NCBI GenBank assembly: GCA_016839815.1
Contig: JAEOTM010000143.1
Location: 26,461 to 90,460 of the forward strand
Reading direction: 5' to 3'
DNA length: 64,000 nt
Origin: Candidatus Hodarchaeota archaeon
Lineage (GTDB): Archaea; Asgardarchaeota; Heimdallarchaeia; Hodarchaeales; Hodarchaeaceae
Made by a program: the position numbers and the translations under genes. Of this stretch, positions 48,607 to 58,493 are shown in pieces; position 1 is the first letter of the stretch, and each line of letters opens with the position of its first letter. The notes under the pieces are model-generated. The model was not told the origin of the DNA. It ran no database searches and worked only from the letters and a program-made list of their open reading frames with translations.

Positions 48607-49953
48607 TTAAACGATTTTAATATATTCATAGGCTTTAATAGTGGTCTCGAAACCATAATGGATGTGTTGGAACTCTTTTCGGAACTCTGATACTTCTTGA
48701 GCTACAGCTAAAGGATCCTTTTTGTCCAGAATGACTGATTTAAAGAATTCTGCAACTGTAATCATATCTGGCTCTTTCATTCCAAGTCTAGTAATTTCTT
48801 GGGTTCCAATCCTGATTCCTCCGGGATTTAGGTAGTTACGTTTTTCTAAAATATCCCAAGGCAATAGATTTCGATTTGCTACAACATGAGCTCTTTCTAA
48901 TATTTGTTCAACATCGGCCCCTAAACCAATGGTATCCTGAAAATTGGTAATATCAACAAGCAAAGTGTGTGATTCAGTAAAGCCTTTATCTGGACATACA
49001 ACCTTAAATCCTCTCTCATATAAGGCTTGACCTAATGCTTTAGCATTAAGTATAATTTGTTTAGAATACGCTTCCCCAAATTTCAAGAATTCTGCAGCTG
49101 CGACGGCAAGGCCGGCTACATGCATCAAATGATGATTTGATGTCATTCCAGGGAATGCTGCAGCCTTAATTCTTTCTGCAAATTCATCTCGAGATGCTAC
49201 TACAATACCTTTTTGGGGACCTGGAAATGTTTTATGAGTGGACATGGTCATGGTATCCGTTCCTTCCTTTATGGGATCTTGAAATTGTTTCCCTGCGATT
49301 AATCCTGCGACATGAGCTGCATCATAGTTTACATGCGCACCTATTTCATGGGCCACTGGGATCAATTCTTTCAAAGGATGAGGAAAAAGAAAAACACTAG
49401 CCCCAAATTGCACCAATTTGGGTTTTTTTTCACGAAAAGCTTTGATTGCTGCATCAACATCAATATTTAAACCATATCGGTCAAAAGGTATGTAATCAAC
49501 ATCCAACCTAGAAACAGCCCCTGCAGTCCCTCCAATGAATGATCCAGACTTCGCAGAGAGAGGACCAGAGCTAATATGTCCTCCTACTGGAATGGATATT
49601 GCCATCATTTTGTCTTGAGCTTTTGTAAAGGCAGTATAAACTGTTAGATTTGCTACAACACCTGATATGGGACGAGCGTCTATAAAAGGGGCTTTATATA
49701 ACTGCTTCAACAGTTTCAAAGTTAATTCTTCCATGTCATCGAAATATTCATTTCCTGGATAGACTCTCTCTCCAATCCAGCCTTCAGCATATCTATGTGC
49801 TAAATCAGAAATCGCTGCTTCTCTTACAGCAGGACTTGTTAAGTTTTCTGAAGCGATTAAAGGGATAGCATTATTCCAATAAGCATGATGAGCTTCGAGA
49901 ATACTCCGGATTTGTTTAAATGTTGGATCATCAGTCAACTTTATTCCACACAC
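48607..49953 (-). CDS. glyA: Serine hydroxymethyltransferase
   Basis: IPLIASENLTSPAVREA, HRYAEGW, RPISGVVAN, STHKTFPGPQKGIV (PLP Lys). Confidence 0.94.
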   Translation of the reverse strand: MCGIKLTDDPTFKQIRSILEAHHAYWNNAIPLIASENLTSPAVREAAISDLAHRYAEGWIGERVYPGNEYFDDMEELTLKLLKQLYKAPFIDARPISGVVANLTVYTAFTKAQDKMMAISIPVGGHISSGPLSAKSGSFIGGTAGAVSRLDVDYIPFDRYGLNIDVDAAIKAFREKKPKLVQFGASVFLFPHPLKELIPVAHEIGAHVNYDAAHVAGLIAGKQFQDPIKEGTDTMTMSTHKTFPGPQKGIVVASRDEFAERIKAAAFPGMTSNHHLMHVAGLAVAAAEFLKFGEAYSKQIILNAKALGQALYERGFKVVCPDKGFTESHTLLVDITNFQDTIGLGADVEQILERAHVVANRNLLPWDILEKRNYLNPGGIRIGTQEITRLGMKEPDMITVAEFFKSVILDKKDPLAVAQEVSEFRKEFQHIHYGFETTIKAYEYIKIV

Positions 49954-50103
49954 ATTCTAAGGTTTGTAAGAATGATTAGGATAAATTCTAAAAAAATTTC
50001 TCCTTATTCCAAAGCTTTAATTTAGTATTCATAGCATAGTCTCAGTCAATTATTCCAAAAGTATAGAGACCAGTTACTTGCAAACGTAATCAAATACATT
50101 TTC

Positions 50104-51267
50104 GTGATGTGGAAAAGGATGAAAACTCAATTATATTCTTGGCACAAAAAAAACGGTGATATGGTTGATTTTGCAGGCTTTAGAATGCCTGTAATGTATA
50201 CTTCCATCATCGAAGAGCATTTATCGGTTAGAAATGCCGTTGGTGTATTCGATGTTTCTCATATGGGACGAATGTGGATTCAAGGGGAGGATTCTGAGAT
50301 ATTCCTTAATTCTCTTGTCCCCAGAGATCTCACAAAAACTGCTGTAGGAAGAGCTTCTTATACCTTCATGCTTAATGAGCAGGGAGGATTTCGTGATGAT
50401 CTAGTTTTTGAGCGTCTCGGAGAAAATAAGTGGCTACTAGTCTGGAATGCAGGTAATTATCAAAAAATTCTTCATTGGATTAATATGTTATTGAACCTAC
50501 TCACAAATTTTCGTGACTTAGATGTAGAGGTAAAAAATGTTTCACGTTCGACCGCTATGTATGCCTTACAGGGTCCACAATCAGAAGCACTTCTAAAACA
50601 TGTTTTACCAGATAACACATCTCCTCCCTCCTCTTGGAACATTTTGGAGACGATTATTGCGGATTGTAAAGTAATTATCTCAGGTACGGGATATACAGGT
50701 GAAGCTGGATATGAGATCATTGTACTAGACACATCGATTGAAGATAGTTCTAAGGCAATAAATGTATGGGAGAAACTTCTACAGGAAGGTACGGCTTTTG
50801 ATATAAAACCATGCGGATTAGGAGCCCGTGATTCACTCAGATTGGAAGCTGGCTATCATCTTTATGGAAATGATATTTCAGAAGATATTAATCCACTTGA
50901 AGCCGACCTATTCTTCCCTCCATTCATCCATATTGACAAAGACTTCTTCATAGGAAAATCCCAATTAGAAGAATTGAAAAAAGCAAGTCAAAAGAAAATT
51001 CGAGTGGGTTTAGTTGCTTTAAAAAAAGGCCCTAGCCCCCGTCCTGGGCTGAAGTTGTACGAGAAAGAAAAGGAAATCGGAGTCATATCCTCGGGAGGGT
51101 TCTCTCCTCTATTAAATACTGGAATTGGTATGGGGTATATAACTCCAGAGAATAATGCGGAGAATAAAGTCATCCAATACCAAGTTAGAAATAAGATGCA
51201 TGATGTAGAAATAAAGAAATATCCTCTGTATGATCCAAGCAAATATGGGAAATCAAGGAAGGTTTGA
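50104..51267 (+). CDS. gcvT: Aminomethyltransferase (glycine cleavage T protein)
   Basis: SWHKKNGDMVDFAGFRMPVMYTSIIEEHLSVRNAVGVFDVSHMGRMWIQG; GTGYTGEAGYEI; CGLGARDSLRLEAGYHLYGND. Confidence 0.95.
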   Translation: MMWKRMKTQLYSWHKKNGDMVDFAGFRMPVMYTSIIEEHLSVRNAVGVFDVSHMGRMWIQGEDSEIFLNSLVPRDLTKTAVGRASYTFMLNEQGGFRDDLVFERLGENKWLLVWNAGNYQKILHWINMLLNLLTNFRDLDVEVKNVSRSTAMYALQGPQSEALLKHVLPDNTSPPSSWNILETIIADCKVIISGTGYTGEAGYEIIVLDTSIEDSSKAINVWEKLLQEGTAFDIKPCGLGARDSLRLEAGYHLYGNDISEDINPLEADLFFPPFIHIDKDFFIGKSQLEELKKASQKKIRVGLVALKKGPSPRPGLKLYEKEKEIGVISSGGFSPLLNTGIGMGYITPENNAENKVIQYQVRNKMHDVEIKKYPLYDPSKYGKSRKV

Positions 51268-51270
51268 GAA

Positions 51271-54200
51271 TTATTTCTTTTTCTTTTTGCCTTTAGTTTT
51301 CTTTCCTGTCTCCCCAGTAATAGTGCCCAATTCAGATAGAGCATCTGAAAATAAGTCTATTAAATCTGGAGGTTTTACTTCGGTTGGTTTTGGGGATTCT
51401 GATTCGGCTATTTCCTCATAAGATACTTCAGGAATTCCAAAGAGCTCGCTTGTATCACTCTGATCATCTTCATCAAGAGCATTAACGACAGAGTCTAACG
51501 AACTGCTTATATCTTGGTCGAAAAGGCTTTTAGTTTCTTCATACGGCTTTAGTTCCTGTTTAGGAGGAATAACACTCTCTGTATCAACTAAAGCCATTTC
51601 TAACTCTTCTAAACCTGGAAGACTCTGTTTCTTTTGTTGTTCTAAGTCAGGTTTTAATTGGAGTGAACTGAGTTGAGTTGGCTTTACAACATCTTCTTTT
51701 ATAGGCGTGAATGATGATTCAAGAACACTTAAATCAGGCGTTTCTGATGTATCTTCTACTATACTCGGAGGTTTTTGTGGCTCAGGTTCGCTAATTCGAT
51801 CTGGGGAAGGAATTGCCGCTTCTTTCTTTAGTAAACGACCGAAAGCGTCTACTTCCCATTCTTCCTCACTCGTAGAAGATTCTTTCGCTGACAAGGATCT
51901 TAATACATCAGCACCTCTCAGTTTAGAGTCGTCACGGGAACTAAACAGAGTTGTTACTTCATCATCAGAAAGAGTAATCCCTTCCTTTGTAGGAAGACTT
52001 ACGTCTGGCAAGGGTTCCTCTTCTGCGGAGGGAGATCTCCGTGTTGATTCATCTGGAACTGGATCCATTGAAAAAAGGCTTGACAGCTCCTCATCACTCA
52101 ATGTTGTTGATACTTCCTCCCCTTCCATCTTGGGAGGTATTTCTAAAACCTCTCCGCTTATTTGTGGTTGTAGAGCTGGTATTTCTTCTTTTTGTTGAGT
52201 GATTTGTGGTTCTGGTTCTTGGAATATTGGTGGTGCTTCTAGTTGGTCGGGGAGTGGCGATTCTGGTTTTATCCCTTTAATTACATCGATAATTTCTTCA
52301 TCTTCCACTATTTCGGGCACGATTGGTTTTTCGAAACGAGGTTCCTCAGGAGGTGTGAGTACTTCAGCAGCATCAACCATGGTAGGAGCCACATGTCTGA
52401 CCTCTTCAACCACAAGTTTATCTTTCTCTGGTTTTGTTTTCAAAAAGTTATTTCGCTTCTCTGATAAATGCTTAAACCCTTTTTTGAATTTCTTAGGTTG
52501 AATACTAAGATCATCAAAATACTGCTGAATTTTCGTTGTTTTATCGGTCTCTTTCAGATCTGTAGCATAATTTAACATGAAAAGGAGGATTCCACCCATT
52601 TCCTCAGAACGATTTATCATTGTAGCTAATTTACTCATATATTCGAGATATCGAAACACTAGATCTAAATTATCAGTTGTGACCGCTGTTTCGATAATAT
52701 CGAAACAATTTTTGAAAAGCTCATCAAGATCTTCTAGTTCCTCTAATTTCTCTATAGTTTGTTGAAAGGCAGCCAATACTGAATCATCAGAGACATTACA
52801 TAGATATTTCGTTAAGAGAACTAATAACTGAGCTTCATGTTTTTTGGCCTTGAATTTACTGCAAATATAGATTCCTCTCTCAAATGTACGAATGGCTCTT
52901 TTTGTGGAGGAGTATTGATTTGCTAAATCATTATAAATATTAACCACTCCATCAAAATCATTTGCACCTCGTAAGTAGTCAGCAGCGAGATAAGCATACT
53001 CAGAGGCTAGATCAGGATTATCATCAGCAACCATTTGAGCAAATTTGTGGGTAACTTTCGCCCCAAAATGATTCTTCTCTGCAGATAATTCAGGATTCGT
53101 ATTAATATGCTGAATCAAATTATCAAGATACTCTCTTCCTTTGTCTATATGGGCTTTATTAATTAAATTCTGAACAAATTCAAGAGATCGGTCAACAATT
53201 TCTGAAAAAGGTAAATTTGATCGTTCGGATAATATCGACATTAACTTCATGGCTTCTACTGCAAAACCAAAATCTGTTAACTTCTCCGTGTATTTAAATA
53301 CTAATTTATTCCCAGGATCAACTAAAGCACTGCCATACACAAGATTAACTAAAGAGATTATACCATCAGCAGATTCAAACGTCAATGCAGATGACTCAAT
53401 AAGTTGATCATAAAATTTTTCTGAATACTTAATGTACTCATCGAGAGGAGGTGAAAGGACTTCATTTACGACCGTAAGAAGAGAAACATCAGGGTATTTC
53501 TGTAATAGCGGATCAACAACCTTCTTTGTGATTTTTTTGAAGTCATCCTTCAATGAATGAATCTGTACAATCTTTCGAAAGAGTTGTAGTGATGATTCTT
53601 TCACATGTTGAAAAGTAATTTCAAAGACCATATTCAGAAATTCGAGGGCTTTATCTGGTTTGTTATCATCCTCGAATAGGGAAGCTACTTCGAGGGCAAA
53701 TTTGATGGCAGAATTGTAATCTGCATTATCTAAAGTGATTTTAGTATAATCTTTTATCGATTGAATTGCAATTTTATATTGTTGATGAGTTTTACCAAAT
53801 CTAAATATTAAATCAGTCATTTTTGCTGCGTCTTCGAACTGATCAAATTCCAAAAAGCGATTTCGCATCTTCCCAAGATATTTGATTACATCTGGAATAC
53901 TCCCAGAACTTTCAATATAGCGAGCATTCTGAACACTAAAGATGTAGGCATCTTGAAACATCCCCTGCTCTAATTGTCTATCAATGATGTTGGATACAAT
54001 TGAGATACACTTCTTAAAGTTCTCTTTTTCCTCGTATTCCTTTAAGATTATATCTGTAATTTTTTGTGACAATTCTACTGAATGATCAAGAAGCTCCTCT
54101 TGATATTTTACTAACATTTCAAGTGCTCCCTGGTCGTCTCCCATCCGTTTATAGGCTTCCGCTGTTTCAAAAACGTATTTTTGGACGAGATCAATTCTTT

Positions 54201-56856
54201 GAGTATTTTGTAAAAGATGATCCACAAAACGACTTATTGAATCTATTGCTCTTGTATAGTCGCTTTGTTTTCCTTGAAGGATTACTAGTTGGTCAAGAAT
54301 ATATGCAGCTCTATCAACTTCCGTCACATCAAGGAGTTCTTTGATAAAGTTCTGCAATAGTTCATAATCAATATGATCTGATTGTAGCATTAAGCTCGCG
54401 ATATAGCGTATATACTCGAAAATCATATCTCGATGGTTGTACTCCCTGAGTTTATCGATAAATTGACAACAAAATTTGATAACATCTTTTATTTTCTTGG
54501 TTTCTAATAAACGAGATAATTCTAAGTTGATCATCTCTTGGGCTGTAAGTACAGCCTGACTTACAAGCATTTCATCTACGTATTTGAGGACAATTTTTTC
54601 CCTTTTCTTCGGGTCATCAATTGTTTGAAGTGCTGTTTGTATAAAGGACTTTGAGCGATCTTTCATTCCTAGTTTTCCTAGTAAATCCCCCATTGCTAAT
54701 TGCTTTTCGATTCGGCGGGAATCATCATCTTTGTATGCCTTCCCTATAAGATTCTCTACAAATTGTAGATAGTTCTTTGCTGCCTCACTTTCATTTAGAT
54801 CAGCGAGACCTCTCACAACCCCAAGACTAAAATCAACAGCTTCTTCGATTTTATTTAATTCATAATATAGTTTTATGGCTTGATTACTCAGCTCACATGA
54901 CTTTACATATGTTTCTGGATCCATTAATGCTTCTGCTGCTTCCAGGGTGATTTCTAACGCTTTTTCCTTTTTTCCCTGAGTTTCAAGAGTCAGTATTAAA
55001 CGATTGACATATCGCTGATAGTGGGTTTTTTCATTAATAGATTTTAATAAACTTGAAGTTTCTTCAAGGGTACTTAGTATTTCAAAATTCGCTTTACGTT
55101 CTTCCTGTACTCCCAAGGCGGCATCAACTAAGAAAACTATGTCTTCCAAGAAACCATCCTTCTCTGCACTAGAAAAAACATCCTCACTAGTCCGAATTTC
55201 TTTGATTGTGAAATGCGCATATCGAAGAGCATTCTCCCACATTACTACTGGAAGTCGAGCTTGCTTATAGAATTCAGCTTGCTTTTTAGCTAAAAGTAAT
55301 ATTGTAGATATTGAATCAGGGGCTATTTTTTCCGATAAATAATGGTCTAAAACTAGATCACATAGATTAGCTGCATTTAGATGCTTGTTTTGATCAGAAA
55401 GCATTTCAATTGATTCAAACACAAACTCAATTGTGGTATCGAGATCAATTTTTATTAAATCAGATATAATCTCTGATTGGATTTTAACGACTTTGGAATC
55501 TTTTCCCTGCTCAACCAAAAATTGAATAAGTTTACGTCCAAATCGTAGAATTCCCTTAGCATTTTCTTCTTTGCGGAATCGCCTAAGTAATACCTCTGTA
55601 ATCTTTGATGCTGCTTTAAGTTTTCCTTCTTTTTCATTCTGCTCAATAATTTGTAAAAAATGCCCGACGGCAACATTAATTATGATTTGTTCCATTGGCT
55701 TTGTAGTTAACTCGCCAATGGTTTGAAAAACTAATTCTGAAGCATCATAAAGATAGCTAAATGAGATTTGGGGAATTTCCTGATTAATTAAACGAGCAAT
55801 TTCATCCTGATCAATGGTTATTTCTACTGGTGTAGAAACCGATCCTTCAGATTTACGGAAACGCAAAAACCAAGAATCAAATTTCCTAAGAATAATACAG
55901 TCTACTCCTCCGGAATGAGTAATAGGAATTTCTTTGACAGGTAGAGGTTGTCCAACTTCAACTACTTCTTTTACTTTAGTGATAAATTTATCAAAATCTT
56001 CAGCCTTACTGAATTCTGACATATCAAAATCAGATAAATCTACCAGAGCTACTTCATCTTGTTCTGTTGAAACAGTTCTCTGCGATTCTGAGTGAGATAG
56101 AGGATCGTCTACATCAACAATTGCATCCATTTGAGGGATTGAAACTGTATCTTCTGATTCGACATTTTCTGGTTTTAGTATTAATGATTCAATTCGCTCT
56201 GCTGAATCATATATTGCTGAGAATGATAGAAAATCAATTCCCGATTCACTGATCAATTCCACAAGTTTATCCTGATTTACTTTATCCTTAGAATAGACTT
56301 TCCTTATGAGGAGTTCTTCATCTCTGGATAGAACTACCGCGTATTTTCCCTCAGGAGTATAGTAAATCGTGGCAAAACCTGATTTGGAATGAAGCATTTT
56401 AATTCTTTTGAGTTCCTTATCTCCTAGAGGTATTGTTAGAATTTTGCCTGTTTGAACTGAACTCACATCTTCAACAATCTCCTCCTCCTCGTCTAGAGTA
56501 TCTTCAGCAATTATACCAAATTTTTCTGTCATTTCATCAGTTTCTTGGGTAACAGATTTTGAATCAGCTTTATCATCGATTGAGAAAGCTTGAAATTCAT
56601 CCTTTATAGTATTTACTAGCAAATCAGCGATGTCAAAGATTGCAGAGAAACTAAAAAACTCTACTCCAGCCTCACTCAGAAGATCTACCATCCGATCTTG
56701 ATCCAACTTGGACGGGGAGATTGAGGAAGAGTTTATCTGTCTATCATTTTGAAAGAAGTTTAATATGTAACTATCTCCACTCTCTCTTATTTCGACTTCT
56801 ACCCCTGACGTAGAGGGAAGTTCTAACCGAACCAGTTTTTCGTTTCGGGTTGCCAT
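51271..56856 (-). CDS. Giant (1861-aa) helical-repeat (TPR-like) protein with N-terminal triplicated domain and disordered Pro/Glu/Ser-rich C-terminus
   Basis: Single uninterrupted ORF; long run of helical hairpins (ALEFLNMVFEI, AAKMTDLIFRFGK, etc.); low-complexity C-terminus ending TGKKTKGKKKKK. Confidence 0.85.
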   Translation of the reverse strand: MATRNEKLVRLELPSTSGVEVEIRESGDSYILNFFQNDRQINSSSISPSKLDQDRMVDLLSEAGVEFFSFSAIFDIADLLVNTIKDEFQAFSIDDKADSKSVTQETDEMTEKFGIIAEDTLDEEEEIVEDVSSVQTGKILTIPLGDKELKRIKMLHSKSGFATIYYTPEGKYAVVLSRDEELLIRKVYSKDKVNQDKLVELISESGIDFLSFSAIYDSAERIESLILKPENVESEDTVSIPQMDAIVDVDDPLSHSESQRTVSTEQDEVALVDLSDFDMSEFSKAEDFDKFITKVKEVVEVGQPLPVKEIPITHSGGVDCIILRKFDSWFLRFRKSEGSVSTPVEITIDQDEIARLINQEIPQISFSYLYDASELVFQTIGELTTKPMEQIIINVAVGHFLQIIEQNEKEGKLKAASKITEVLLRRFRKEENAKGILRFGRKLIQFLVEQGKDSKVVKIQSEIISDLIKIDLDTTIEFVFESIEMLSDQNKHLNAANLCDLVLDHYLSEKIAPDSISTILLLAKKQAEFYKQARLPVVMWENALRYAHFTIKEIRTSEDVFSSAEKDGFLEDIVFLVDAALGVQEERKANFEILSTLEETSSLLKSINEKTHYQRYVNRLILTLETQGKKEKALEITLEAAEALMDPETYVKSCELSNQAIKLYYELNKIEEAVDFSLGVVRGLADLNESEAAKNYLQFVENLIGKAYKDDDSRRIEKQLAMGDLLGKLGMKDRSKSFIQTALQTIDDPKKREKIVLKYVDEMLVSQAVLTAQEMINLELSRLLETKKIKDVIKFCCQFIDKLREYNHRDMIFEYIRYIASLMLQSDHIDYELLQNFIKELLDVTEVDRAAYILDQLVILQGKQSDYTRAIDSISRFVDHLLQNTQRIDLVQKYVFETAEAYKRMGDDQGALEMLVKYQEELLDHSVELSQKITDIILKEYEEKENFKKCISIVSNIIDRQLEQGMFQDAYIFSVQNARYIESSGSIPDVIKYLGKMRNRFLEFDQFEDAAKMTDLIFRFGKTHQQYKIAIQSIKDYTKITLDNADYNSAIKFALEVASLFEDDNKPDKALEFLNMVFEITFQHVKESSLQLFRKIVQIHSLKDDFKKITKKVVDPLLQKYPDVSLLTVVNEVLSPPLDEYIKYSEKFYDQLIESSALTFESADGIISLVNLVYGSALVDPGNKLVFKYTEKLTDFGFAVEAMKLMSILSERSNLPFSEIVDRSLEFVQNLINKAHIDKGREYLDNLIQHINTNPELSAEKNHFGAKVTHKFAQMVADDNPDLASEYAYLAADYLRGANDFDGVVNIYNDLANQYSSTKRAIRTFERGIYICSKFKAKKHEAQLLVLLTKYLCNVSDDSVLAAFQQTIEKLEELEDLDELFKNCFDIIETAVTTDNLDLVFRYLEYMSKLATMINRSEEMGGILLFMLNYATDLKETDKTTKIQQYFDDLSIQPKKFKKGFKHLSEKRNNFLKTKPEKDKLVVEEVRHVAPTMVDAAEVLTPPEEPRFEKPIVPEIVEDEEIIDVIKGIKPESPLPDQLEAPPIFQEPEPQITQQKEEIPALQPQISGEVLEIPPKMEGEEVSTTLSDEELSSLFSMDPVPDESTRRSPSAEEEPLPDVSLPTKEGITLSDDEVTTLFSSRDDSKLRGADVLRSLSAKESSTSEEEWEVDAFGRLLKKEAAIPSPDRISEPEPQKPPSIVEDTSETPDLSVLESSFTPIKEDVVKPTQLSSLQLKPDLEQQKKQSLPGLEELEMALVDTESVIPPKQELKPYEETKSLFDQDISSSLDSVVNALDEDDQSDTSELFGIPEVSYEEIAESESPKPTEVKPPDLIDLFSDALSELGTITGETGKKTKGKKKKK

Positions 56857-57153
56857 AATAAATCGATCATCCTAATAAATAAATGATATAGTGTGTCTTC
56901 TAAAAGATTTTCTAATTCTCAACAAGGCTAATCTATGTATAGAGTTGTTTTCTGACGAGTAAGTGTTATATAGGATGGAATCACCAAAACTCTAAATAAT
57001 TTCCTTTACAACACTGATTAATTAGGATCTTTCCTTCCTTGGAATATTTTCCATCTTTAATTTAGTTCTATTAAGTACAATGAATAAAGGAATTAGGAAA
57101 CTTATTTGTAAGCTTACATAATCCCCAAAGTATCGATTAAGAATAGAAAATAC

Positions 57154-58416
57154 TTATTCTAATGATTTTTCAACATAGATTTGTATTAGATTGATTACTG
57201 TCTCCACAGATTTCTCTAATGCTATAACAGGTACAAATTCCTTTTTACTATGAAAATTCAAAGCTCCAGAAAATATATTTGGGGTTGGTAGGCCTTGATA
57301 GCTCAATCGTGCCCCATCTGTTCCTCCACGAATCGCTTTTTTAATAACTGGAATACCAGATCTAATAATAGCTTCCTCTGCATACTCCATTATTTCAGGT
57401 ACTTCATCAATCTTATATTTCATATTCTTGTATGATTCTTTGATAGATAATTTGATTTTAGATTCAGGATATTTTTGTTGAATATCGTCCGTAAACGCTT
57501 CTACTCTTCGAATTTTTGCTTGTAACTCTTCATAATCAAAATCTCGCAAAATAAACTTTAATTTTACCTCATTTACTGAACCATAAGTCTCATATGGATG
57601 ATAATATCCTTCTTTTGCTTCTGTTCTTTCGGGGGACTCATTTATAGGGAAATTTTGAATAATATCGGCGAGAATGCGAATAGCGTTTATCATCTTCCCT
57701 TTGGCATAACCAGGATGGCAATTAAATCCAGTTATGTGAATGTTTCCTCCAGCAGCATTGAAAGTTTCTGATTCTAAGACACCCATTTCATCCCCATCTA
57801 TTGTATATCCATAATTGGCACTCAGTGAAGCAACATCAAGTCCATCTACTCCACGACCAACTTCTTCGTCTGGGGTAAATACAATTTTTAATGTTCCATG
57901 TTTTATCTCTGGATTCGATCTTAATATTGCTAGAGAGGCCATAATCGCTGCAATTCCAGCTTTATCATCTCCTCCCAATAACGTAGTCCCATCAGAAGTT
58001 ACAATATCACTACCAACGAACTTTAGTAGTACAGGAGTTTCTTCTGGTGATATAACTAGGTCAGTACTGCCAGGGAGATTGATATTTCCTCCTTGATAAT
58101 TTTTCACAAGTTGTGGTTTGACATTGGCTCCTACTTCTTCTGGTGAAGTATCTAGGTGGGCTAAAAAGCAAATTACTGGCACTTTTTTGGCTTCCTCCTC
58201 AACTAAATTTGAAGGAATAGTTGCGATAACATAGCATTTATCCGTTAAGGTTATGTCAACGATCCCTAATTCTTTAAACTCTTGAACAAGAATTTCAGCT
58301 AGATCGAATTGTCGTTTTGTACTCGGAATAGTCTTTACGTCTTCCTGACTTGTAGTATGAATTGTAACATACTTTAAAAAACGGTTTAAAACATCTGATG
58401 GCATTGAAAACACCAT
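57154..58416 (-). CDS. pepT: Peptidase T-like M20 tripeptidase
   Basis: VICFLAHLDTSPE, TTLLGGDDKAGIAAIMA, FTPDEEVGRGVDGLD, GCNCHPGYAKGKMINA-type region (GFNCHPGYAKGKMINA), RGGTDGARLSYQGLPTPNIFSG. Confidence 0.93.
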   Translation of the reverse strand: MVFSMPSDVLNRFLKYVTIHTTSQEDVKTIPSTKRQFDLAEILVQEFKELGIVDITLTDKCYVIATIPSNLVEEEAKKVPVICFLAHLDTSPEEVGANVKPQLVKNYQGGNINLPGSTDLVISPEETPVLLKFVGSDIVTSDGTTLLGGDDKAGIAAIMASLAILRSNPEIKHGTLKIVFTPDEEVGRGVDGLDVASLSANYGYTIDGDEMGVLESETFNAAGGNIHITGFNCHPGYAKGKMINAIRILADIIQNFPINESPERTEAKEGYYHPYETYGSVNEVKLKFILRDFDYEELQAKIRRVEAFTDDIQQKYPESKIKLSIKESYKNMKYKIDEVPEIMEYAEEAIIRSGIPVIKKAIRGGTDGARLSYQGLPTPNIFSGALNFHSKKEFVPVIALEKSVETVINLIQIYVEKSLE

Positions 58417-58493
58417 CTAGAAAGGTGATTATCAGAGTTTTAATTCTTCTATTGGGAAAAAATTAGAGTGAAAAGAGAGAAGAAAGAATTTAA

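Noticed and set aside
51707-52765. Ser/Gly-rich plus-strand ORFs (163, 100, 73 and 62 aa) opposite the giant gene
   Set aside because: Composition is the mirror of the acidic/Glu-Ser-rich tail on the minus strand; antisense artefacts.
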